Source of the DNA: Verrucomicrobiales bacterium
GTDB lineage: Bacteria; Verrucomicrobiota; Verrucomicrobiae; Limisphaerales; UBA9464
DNA length: 12,257 nucleotides
NCBI GenBank assembly: GCA_005789375.1
Contig: SXXZ01000181.1
Span: 1 to 12,257 of the forward strand
Direction of reading: 5' to 3'
Positions 1 through 5,997 of the stretch are shown here, in pieces. The first letter of the stretch is position 1. Each line of letters starts with the position of its first letter. The notes beneath the pieces were generated by a model, which was not told the origin of the DNA, made no database searches, and saw nothing but the letters and a program-made list of their open reading frames with translations. Both the position numbers and the translations under genes were made by a program.

Positions 1-46
1 ATCGGTGATCGACCCCGACGGCGCGTCTGCCCTTTCCTCTCGCCCC

Positions 47-517
47 ATGGATCCGTGGCTATCCCTTGAAATTCGGACGCGACTCGACCTCGCGTTGGAG
101 AGCCATCGTCACTGGACCGGTCGCGATCTGGTTCCTGAATTGGCAGCGATGGGGACTCCAGAGCGGTACGAAGCCTTGTGGTCGATGCCCAGGGTACTGG
201 TCTCCCACGGCATCGAGGAGGACCCGGTTTTCTGGTACGGGAATCAGGCAGCCCTGACCCTTTGGGAGCTTGATTGGGAATCCTTCACGCGGACCCCTTC
301 CCGCTACACAGCCGAAGCACCCCTTCGCCAGGAGCGCGCCGAACTGCTGGACCGGGTCACACGGGCAGGGTTCATCGACGATTATGCCGGGATCCGCATT
401 TCCAAGACCGGGAAACGCTTCCGCATCTGGCAGGCCGTAGTGTGGAACCTGCGCGACCGGCAGGGCTCGTTCGCCGGCCAAGCTGCCTCATTCACCGATT
501 GGGAATTTCTACCATGA
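47..517 (+). CDS. MEKHLA (PAS-like) domain protein
   Basis: A 156-residue protein if started at the ATG at 47. The frame is open to the window edge and a GTG at 5 would add 14 residues, so a longer or 5'-partial gene cannot be excluded. The ATG at 47 gives an N-terminus (MDPWLSLEIRTRLDLALESH) that fits my recollection of the family. The body matches the MEKHLA family: a VLVSHGIEEDPVFWYGNQAAL stretch near residues 50-70, then SFTRTPSRYTAE, then GFIDDYAGIRIS and RFRIWQAVVWNL, ending in a Q-A-A-S-F-T-D-W block. MEKHLA domains are PAS-related folds presumed to bind a small ligand; the substrate of these stand-alone bacterial forms is unknown. The stop overlaps the next gene's start, so the two are probably translated together. 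I am confident of the family but not of the function. Confidence 0.82.
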   Translation: MDPWLSLEIRTRLDLALESHRHWTGRDLVPELAAMGTPERYEALWSMPRVLVSHGIEEDPVFWYGNQAALTLWELDWESFTRTPSRYTAEAPLRQERAELLDRVTRAGFIDDYAGIRISKTGKRFRIWQAVVWNLRDRQGSFAGQAASFTDWEFLP

Positions 518-903
518 AGACCGCCGCCATCCTCGGAGCCTCCGCCGACCCCACCAAATTTGGACACAAAGCCGTCCTCGCCTACGCCCTTCAGGGCTAC
601 ACGGTTTGGCCCGTGAACCCCAAAGAATCGCACATCGCCGGCCACCCCGCCTACCGCGACATTGCCTCTCTCCCGGGCCGCCCCGAGGTGATCAGCGCTT
701 ACTTACCACCCCCTATTTTGCTCGGAATTTTGCCCATCATTGCCCAAAGGGGCTGTGACGAACTCTGGCTTAATCCCGGCACTGATAGTCTGGAGGTCGT
801 CGCAGAGGCTCAGCGCTTGGGTCTGCCGATGATCCGGGCCTGCAGCATTGTCGGGTTGGGCCTATCCCCCGCCCAACTCAATGGTTCTGACGTGCTCGAG
901 TAA
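514..903 (+). CDS. CoA-binding domain protein (YccU-like, CoA_binding_2)
   Basis: A 129-residue single-domain protein, close to the usual length of small stand-alone CoA-binding proteins. It opens with MKTAAILGASADPTKFGHKAV, the Rossmann G-A-S-x-x-P-x-K-x-G nucleotide-loop signature near residues 8-17. It continues with a strand-turn GYTVWPVNPKES and a Y-R-D-I-A-S-L-P block at about 49-56, then ELWLNPGTDS and LPMIRACSIVG. I chose the ATG at 514 because it starts exactly at the Rossmann strand. The same frame is open further upstream, but that part is out-of-frame sequence over the MEKHLA gene. The ATGA overlap with that gene suggests translational coupling. Members of the family bind CoA in structures, but their physiological role is not settled. 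Confidence 0.88.
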   Translation: MKTAAILGASADPTKFGHKAVLAYALQGYTVWPVNPKESHIAGHPAYRDIASLPGRPEVISAYLPPPILLGILPIIAQRGCDELWLNPGTDSLEVVAEAQRLGLPMIRACSIVGLGLSPAQLNGSDVLE

Positions 904-983
904 ATCGCCTCACACCCAAACCCGGAAGTTCACCCCAACACACTTGGACTGGACTGCGGGCGCCGTTGAGGTTCACTCACGGG

Positions 984-2126
984 ATGGCTTCCTTGACCCA
1001 TGCGCTCATGACCGCCGCCGCCTTGGCCGCCCTGCCTCTCTCCGCCGCCAAACACTTGCTCTACGTCGGCACCTACACCGGCCCGAAGAGCGAGGGTATC
1101 TATGCTTTCCGCTATGACGATGAGACTGGAACCGCCGAACCCCTCGGCCTGGCAGCCAAGTCCGCCAACCCTAGCTTCCTAGCAATCCATCCGAACGGGC
1201 GTTTTCTGTATGCGGTCAATGAGACCGACCAATGGCAAGGCAAGCCCGGCGGGTCGGTCAGCGCCTTCGCCATCGACACCGCCACGGGCAAACTGCGTGA
1301 ACTGAACCAGCAATCCACGATGGGCAACAGCCCGTGCCATCTGTCCGTGGACACCACCGGAAATCACGTCCTGGTGGCCAATTATGGCGGTGGCAGCGTG
1401 TTATCTCTGCCCATCCAACCCGATGGTGGCCTCACCCGACACACCTTCCTCTCGCAGCACACCGGCGGGAGCAGGAACCCGGCCCGTCAAAAGGATCCGC
1501 ACGCCCACTCGGTGAATCTTTCGCCGGACAACCGCTTCGCTTATGTCGCCGACCTGGGCACGGACCGCATCCATGCCTATGTGTTTGAATCGGCCCGAGG
1601 ACTCACCGCTGCCAAGCCCCACCTCGACACCCGCTTGATGCCAGGAAGCGGGCCCCGTCACTTCGCCTTCAGCCCCGACGGTCATCACGCCTACGTCATC
1701 AACGAAATGCTCTGCACGGTGATCGCTTTCCGTCACGATCCCACTACTGGCAGGCTCTCTGAAGTGGGATCGGTTCCGACGGTCCCGGCCGGAACAGACA
1801 TGACCGGGGTGTCCACGGCTGAGGTGAGGGTTCACCCCTCCGGGAAATTTGTCTTCGGCTCAAACCGGGGACACGATTCCATCGCCGTTTTTGCCAGAGA
1901 CATGACCACCGGAGCCCTGACCCCAGTGGAAGTCCGCAAGATCGGAGGGCAGACCCCTCGAAACTTCGTCATCGATCCGTCGGGCCATTTCTTACTGGCC
2001 GCAGGACAAAGCTCGAACGACATCCGCTCGTTCCGCATCGATCCGACCACAGGCAAGCTCACACCGACGGAACAACACTGGGAGGTGGGTTCCCCGGTGT
2101 GCCTGCGGTTCGTTTCTTTGAAGTGA
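984..2126 (+). CDS. Lactonase, seven-bladed beta-propeller (6-phosphogluconolactonase family), secreted
   Basis: About 380 residues, the normal length for lactonase/YbhE-type propellers (PF10282). The first mature strand is HLLYVGTYTG, the usual opening of this family. Blade repeats follow, recognisable as HPNGRFLYAVNE, LSPDNRFAYVADLGTDRI, GPRHFAFSPDGHHAYVINE, HPSGKFVFGSNRGHDSI and PRNFVIDPSGHFLLAAG. I chose the ATG at 984 because a GAGG lies 12 nt upstream and it begins a plausible signal peptide: a short polar start, the hydrophobic LMTAAALAALPL, then SAA before the first propeller strand. A TTG at 966 would add six residues. A signal peptide argues against a role in the cytosolic pentose phosphate step. 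Exported homologues are common in Verrucomicrobiota and Planctomycetota, and their substrates are mostly unknown. The stop lies 1 nt from that of the convergent guanylyltransferase gene. Confidence 0.9.
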   Translation: MASLTHALMTAAALAALPLSAAKHLLYVGTYTGPKSEGIYAFRYDDETGTAEPLGLAAKSANPSFLAIHPNGRFLYAVNETDQWQGKPGGSVSAFAIDTATGKLRELNQQSTMGNSPCHLSVDTTGNHVLVANYGGGSVLSLPIQPDGGLTRHTFLSQHTGGSRNPARQKDPHAHSVNLSPDNRFAYVADLGTDRIHAYVFESARGLTAAKPHLDTRLMPGSGPRHFAFSPDGHHAYVINEMLCTVIAFRHDPTTGRLSEVGSVPTVPAGTDMTGVSTAEVRVHPSGKFVFGSNRGHDSIAVFARDMTTGALTPVEVRKIGGQTPRNFVIDPSGHFLLAAGQSSNDIRSFRIDPTTGKLTPTEQHWEVGSPVCLRFVSLK

Positions 2127-2127
2127 A

Positions 2128-3429
2128 TTAAACCAGGGCAGCCCAGCGAGGGTCGGCCGATAGTTTGCGAACCAAGTCTTTGATCTTCTGGGACTCGGAC
2201 TTGGAGGCCACCAAGGTGGCGTCATCGGTGAGCACCAGGATGCTGTCCTTGACACCGACGAGGGTAATGGGGGTGCGACCCCGGGTGCGACTATCGAAGA
2301 CAATGTTACGGGCCGCATCCACGTGTACCACATCGCCGACGGCAGCATTGCCCTCGGCATCCTGCTTGAGGTGGCGGGCCAGCGCCGGCCAAGCCCCCAG
2401 GTCATCCCAGTCGAAACGACCATCGGCCACGACCACGTTTTGGGCTTTTTCCATCAAGGCGAAATCGACGCTGATCTTCCGAATCTCTGGGTATTCTTGA
2501 GCCAAGACTGTTTCAAGCCGCTTGGGCCCTTTGGCCGCCGCGGCAAACCAGCGCTGACAGGCTTGGTGCATCTCCGGCTGGTGCTCGGACAACGCGTTGG
2601 TGAGGGTCACAAACGACCATACGAACATTCCGGCATTCCATCGGTAATGCCCCGAGGCGAGGTATTCCTGAGCCTTTTCCAGGGAAGGTTTTTCCACGAA
2701 CCGCTCGACCTTGAAGAAAGGGGTCTTGAGTGCCTTGCCCGCTGCGGGTGCCGGTAAGGCATTCCCGGAATGAATGTATCCATAGCCGGTCTCCGGGCCG
2801 GTGGGCTGAATTCCGATGGTGACGATCACCTGCCCTCGTGCCGCTACGTCCAAGGCGTCGGACAGCACCTGACGAAAACCCTTTTCGTCGCGGATGACAT
2901 GGTCGGCCGGGAGCACCGCCATGACCGCAGTCGTCGAACGCGCCCCGACCACCGCCGCGCCCAATGCGACTGCGGCGCAGGTGTCGCGACCCACGGGCTC
3001 GCCAATGACATTTTCTTTGGGCAACTCCGGCAACTGCCGCCGGACTTCCGCCGCCTGAACGGCGTTGGTGATGATGAGGATGTTGGTCAACGGCACCAAC
3101 GGTCGCACCCGATCCACGGCTTGCTGCAGAAAGGAACGCTCCCCCAAGAGGCGGATGAGTTGCTTGGGTGTCTTTTCACGACTCACGGGCCAGAACCGCT
3201 CGCCTCGTCCGCCAGCCATAATGATCACGAAACGGTCCGCCGAACCTCCGCGAACGACGTGCGCGGAAGAGGCTGTTTTCCGGGACACAGGCCGGGATGT
3301 CGCGGCGGGCGATTTTTTGACGTTCTTCAGGACCTTAGCGACTTTGGAAGCCGCCTGAGGGGACTTCGCCGGCGGGCGTTGAACCGGCTTTGCGGTACGG
3401 GCCGACTTCTTCGAGGACATTGGCTTCAT
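2128..3429 (-). CDS. manC: Mannose-1-phosphate guanylyltransferase with basic N-terminal tail
   Basis: It would convert mannose-1-phosphate and GTP to GDP-mannose for surface polysaccharide or glycan synthesis. The nucleotidyltransferase domain begins near residue 67 (FVIIMAGGRGERFWPVSREK) and carries the GGxGxRxWPxSRxxxPKQ signature at about 73-90. It also has VLPADHVI, FVEKPSLEKAQEYL, WNAGMFVW and DFALMEKA motifs and WDDLGAW near the C-terminus. No C-terminal isomerase half is present, so it is the short, monofunctional type. The start at 3429 (MKPMSSKK) is preferred; an ATG at 3492 would add 21 residues, one at 3420 would remove three, and none has a clear ribosome-binding site. The first ~65 residues are an added tail rich in Lys, Arg, Ala, Ser and Pro, with 10 Lys and 6 Arg against one Asp. 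The gene lies 81 nt downstream of the FAD oxidoreductase gene on the same strand. The symbol is by family. Confidence 0.9.
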   Translation of the reverse strand: MKPMSSKKSARTAKPVQRPPAKSPQAASKVAKVLKNVKKSPAATSRPVSRKTASSAHVVRGGSADRFVIIMAGGRGERFWPVSREKTPKQLIRLLGERSFLQQAVDRVRPLVPLTNILIITNAVQAAEVRRQLPELPKENVIGEPVGRDTCAAVALGAAVVGARSTTAVMAVLPADHVIRDEKGFRQVLSDALDVAARGQVIVTIGIQPTGPETGYGYIHSGNALPAPAAGKALKTPFFKVERFVEKPSLEKAQEYLASGHYRWNAGMFVWSFVTLTNALSEHQPEMHQACQRWFAAAAKGPKRLETVLAQEYPEIRKISVDFALMEKAQNVVVADGRFDWDDLGAWPALARHLKQDAEGNAAVGDVVHVDAARNIVFDSRTRGRTPITLVGVKDSILVLTDDATLVASKSESQKIKDLVRKLSADPRWAALV

Positions 3430-3510
3430 GGATTCGATGTTCAGCCATCGAACACCAGGATTCACCCCGACTCCAAGGGTTTCATTCGACAACTGTGCGT
3501 TAATAAGCCC

Positions 3511-5265
3511 TCACAAGGGTCGGATAGCCACCTTCCACTCCAGTTCGAACCCGTCCTCCCGAAGCCGCTTCTGGAACTCGGTGGTCAAGTCCACCGTGGC
3601 ATGGACCGCGGCCGGCGTGAGCTGACGATCCACGCAGAACGCAGCCAACGCCCCGGCCGCCTCTCCGATGTTCCACTCCACGGGGTGCAATCGATAGCAA
3701 CCGTTGGCAATGTGAGTAACCCCCAGGCACTTGCCCGCAGCAATGAGGTTCTCCACCCGCCGCGGCAGCAGCGCGCCCAACGGGATTTGGAACGGCAGAC
3801 TGGAGACATCGACATAGTTGCGACCACTGGTCGAAGGATGCAGGTCGATGCGATAGGCTCCAACCCCCACAGAATCCCGAAATGGCGCGGCCCGAACCGT
3901 CTCGGCGGCGGCACCGGTCTCGGCCTTACGGAGGTCGGTGGAAATATGGCGTTCGGTGACCGTGAACTTCGCGCGAATGCGACGGCTTTCACGGATGTAC
4001 GGAGCCAGGGCAAACCCGTCGGGAGTACCCAGCACGCCAGCACTGGGCTTAAGACCTGGCCACCCCGTTCCGCCATCCGGTCGCGGCGCGTCGGTTTGCA
4101 ACCAATAGATGAGGCTCCGACTCAACGCCTTGGCCTCAGCCTCACGCTGCCGACGTTGCTCCAGAGTAACACCCGGCCCCACCAGCGGGGCCAGCCAGTG
4201 ATCATTCTGGGGCCAGTTCACCAGGCAGACTGAAGGAAAAGCCTTTGGATCCTGGAACCGGGACGCATCGCGAATGCGACGATACGTCCACAGGTTGGGA
4301 AACGCCCCTTCCCCCACCGGATCGAAGGGCAAGGTCCGAGGCTGAAGGGTAATGGGATGGGAATGTTCCCAGGCAAACAATCGACCCGGCCACGGTGGCG
4401 TCATCTTGGGTACATAATCCCGCCACCGGGCGTAGTCGTCCGGGCGTTGGATTACATGATTTTGGCCTGCATGGTGTTCCAAGCCAAAGCACCAGGTGAT
4501 GGCCTGCTGATCGAGCGGATCGGCTTTCTCTGGCGCGGAGGGCTCATCGGTTTCCGATCGAGATTCGGCCCCGGTCACATGTTCCACTCCGGCCAACGGC
4601 AACAAATCACCGAGTTCCGTGGCTTCCAGCACCCACGACGCCGACACCACCCGTCGACGACCTCCAGTCACTGCCTCAAAGGTCACCGATTCGATTCGAT
4701 CTCCCTCCACCGAAGCGGCGACAGGACGATGCCCCAGCAAGAGGGTCAGCCGTCCGTTGGCAATGTGCGGAGCCAGCATCGATTCCAAAACAGCCAGAGC
4801 CAGTCGCGGCTCATGGCACAACCGGGAGACCCATCCGCCACCTGGATTCATCCGCGCCGCGGACCTTGAGGCTGCGTTCAGCGACGAGTGCCGCAGAAAT
4901 CCAAGCCGAACCTCATCTCGGAACTGGCGGTAACTCCGAGTGCAGCCCGCCTCCTCGATCCAAGGATGCTCATCGGGCGGCACCCCCTGGGAGGTGAGTT
5001 GACCTCCGATCCAGAGAGTTTCCTCGGTCAGCACTACCCGCTGTCCCGCACGGCAGGCTGCCAAAGCGGCCGCCACACCCCCGACTCCACCTCCAACGAT
5101 GAGTACCGTTGCGGACATCACGGTCATTCGGCGCTCGGACGCGGCCAAATCTGGGGCCGCAAGCCAACCGCCACCCCACCCCATCGCCGCCAAAAACGCT
5201 CGCCGATCCATGTCGGGCACGCTGACACCAAAAAGCCGAACGCGCGAGCCTGATACCGGACTCAT
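3511..5265 (-). CDS. FAD-dependent oxidoreductase (FAD_oxidored family, PF12831), Tat-like signal
   Basis: 584 residues. A twin-arginine-like signal stands at about 19-42: DRRAFLAAMG followed by a Gly/Ala/Trp hydrophobic stretch. The dinucleotide-binding strand-loop TVLIVGGGVGGVAAALAACRAG follows at about 53-74, ending in VVLTEE, where the acidic residue would hold the FAD ribose. The blocks WIGGQLTSQGVPPDEHPWIE, GCTRSYRQFRD and ending AAGKCLGVTHIANGCYRLHPVEWNIGEAAG are typical of the secreted PF12831 proteins often annotated loosely as xanthan lyase-like. I chose the ATG at 5265 because GAGGG sits 5 nt upstream; the internal ATG at 5211 (MDRRAF) has no such site. The substrate is unknown; carbohydrate-related oxidation is a common guess for the family but is not shown here. 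It is the first gene of a leftward pair with the guanylyltransferase gene. Confidence 0.88.
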   Translation of the reverse strand: MSPVSGSRVRLFGVSVPDMDRRAFLAAMGWGGGWLAAPDLAASERRMTVMSATVLIVGGGVGGVAAALAACRAGQRVVLTEETLWIGGQLTSQGVPPDEHPWIEEAGCTRSYRQFRDEVRLGFLRHSSLNAASRSAARMNPGGGWVSRLCHEPRLALAVLESMLAPHIANGRLTLLLGHRPVAASVEGDRIESVTFEAVTGGRRRVVSASWVLEATELGDLLPLAGVEHVTGAESRSETDEPSAPEKADPLDQQAITWCFGLEHHAGQNHVIQRPDDYARWRDYVPKMTPPWPGRLFAWEHSHPITLQPRTLPFDPVGEGAFPNLWTYRRIRDASRFQDPKAFPSVCLVNWPQNDHWLAPLVGPGVTLEQRRQREAEAKALSRSLIYWLQTDAPRPDGGTGWPGLKPSAGVLGTPDGFALAPYIRESRRIRAKFTVTERHISTDLRKAETGAAAETVRAAPFRDSVGVGAYRIDLHPSTSGRNYVDVSSLPFQIPLGALLPRRVENLIAAGKCLGVTHIANGCYRLHPVEWNIGEAAGALAAFCVDRQLTPAAVHATVDLTTEFQKRLREDGFELEWKVAIRPL

Positions 5266-5270
5266 CAGGA

Positions 5271-5275
5271 CCCTC
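5271..5275 (-). promoter_or_regulatory. Ribosome-binding site of the FAD oxidoreductase
   Basis: Read on the minus strand, GAGGG stands 5 nt before the ATG at 5265. It decides the start in favour of this ATG over the internal one at 5211, which has no purine-rich site. Confidence 0.55.
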
Positions 5276-5362
5276 AGTCGCCGAATTTCTCAAAACACCC
5301 GTTACAAAAAATAATTCGTTTTTAGCAGATTTAAAAATCCCGTTCTCGAGGGCGATCCCTGT

Positions 5363-5386
5363 ATGAAAAGGGAACTCCTATTGTGA
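5363..5386 (+). other. Possible seven-codon leader ORF (MKRELLL)
   Basis: An ATG at 5363 opens a 7-codon frame whose TGA stop (5384-5386) overlaps the GTG start of the sigma factor at 5383. If translated it could couple to or tune sigma translation. The AAGGGA site lies inside this frame, and the ATG itself has no good site upstream, so chance is the simpler explanation. Confidence 0.2.
5368..5373 (+). promoter_or_regulatory. Ribosome-binding site of the sigma factor
   Basis: AAGGGA stands 9 nt before the GTG at 5383 and supports that non-ATG start. No ATG or TTG suits the sigma frame: the only in-frame Met codons lie deep inside conserved region 2. Confidence 0.55.
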
Positions 5387-5997
5387 TAGACGCTCCCACA
5401 ACCAATGCCCAGTGGCTTAATGACGCTAAGAATCTCTCAGACAATGAGACTTGGGTTCAGCTCTCGGCCACATACCGATTCCCTATCCTGACCCATTGTG
5501 CAAAGAGCGGCCTAACGCCTCAGGAGGCCGAGGAGATTACCCAGGAAACCTTCTGCCAACTGGCCCTCCAGATGGGAAAGGCCGAAAACCACTGGGAACC
5601 CAAGAGCCTTCGAGCTTGGCTGACCGACGTCGTCAACCGGCACATTATCCACTTCTTCAAAAACACACCGCACCAGCCTCTCTCCCCCAAGGTGCTCACC
5701 TTGGTGCAGCAATGGATGGATCCGCTGAGCGGGGATGGAATCTCAACTGAAGAGCGCATCGAGGCCGAATCCCACCTTTGGTCCCTTTCTCTCAACCGGG
5801 CCCGCAGTCAGGTCTCACCCCGGCACTGGCAAATTTTTGACACCTACGTGATTCAGGGACTTTCCTCTCAGGAAGTCGCCCGGCACTTCAACACCAGCCA
5901 CTTCAATGTTCGCCTGATCGCCCACCGTATTAAAAAGGTGGCTCGCCAGTCTTACAATCAACTCCTGAGTGAGGAGATGATCACTCCCAAGCCATGA
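5383..5997 (+). CDS. ECF-like RNA polymerase sigma factor, partner of the downstream kinase
   Basis: 204 residues, the usual size of an ECF (group 4) sigma factor. Region 2 spans about 24-92, with the core-binding helix around GLTPQEAEEITQETFCQLA (43-61) and LRAWLTDVVNRHIIHFFKN after it. A linker follows, and region 4 lies at about 143-190, with a helix-turn-helix read from QGLSSQEVARHFNTSHFNVRLIAHRIKKV. It would direct RNA polymerase to a small set of promoters. It starts at GTG with AAGGGA 9 nt upstream. Its TGA overlaps the kinase start (ATGA), so the two proteins are likely made together. No anti-sigma factor is present in the window. In some bacteria such kinase-linked ECF factors are activated by phosphorylation; that this applies here is inference. 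Region 2 keeps acidic residues at the usual core-binding positions, so it need not depend on a phosphate. Confidence 0.9.
   Translation: MIDAPTTNAQWLNDAKNLSDNETWVQLSATYRFPILTHCAKSGLTPQEAEEITQETFCQLALQMGKAENHWEPKSLRAWLTDVVNRHIIHFFKNTPHQPLSPKVLTLVQQWMDPLSGDGISTEERIEAESHLWSLSLNRARSQVSPRHWQIFDTYVIQGLSSQEVARHFNTSHFNVRLIAHRIKKVARQSYNQLLSEEMITPKP

Larger units (their letters stand above)
5266..5382. promoter_or_regulatory. Divergent AT-rich intergenic region
   Basis: This 117-nt gap separates the leftward FAD oxidoreductase from the rightward sigma/kinase operon, so it must hold both promoters unless either is transcribed from further away. Its core, about 5285-5338, is strikingly AT-rich against the surrounding GC-rich DNA, with A and T runs such as TTACAAAAAATAATTCG. 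A TTACAA at 5302-5307 could be a -35 element, but no -10 box stands at a good distance, so no exact promoter is called. An ECF-type autoregulated promoter is possible but cannot be identified by eye. Confidence 0.5.

Noticed and set aside
2770..4233. 487-residue plus-strand open frame
   Set aside because: Lies opposite the guanylyltransferase and FAD oxidoreductase genes, both with clear motifs; the long frame follows from high-GC codon use.
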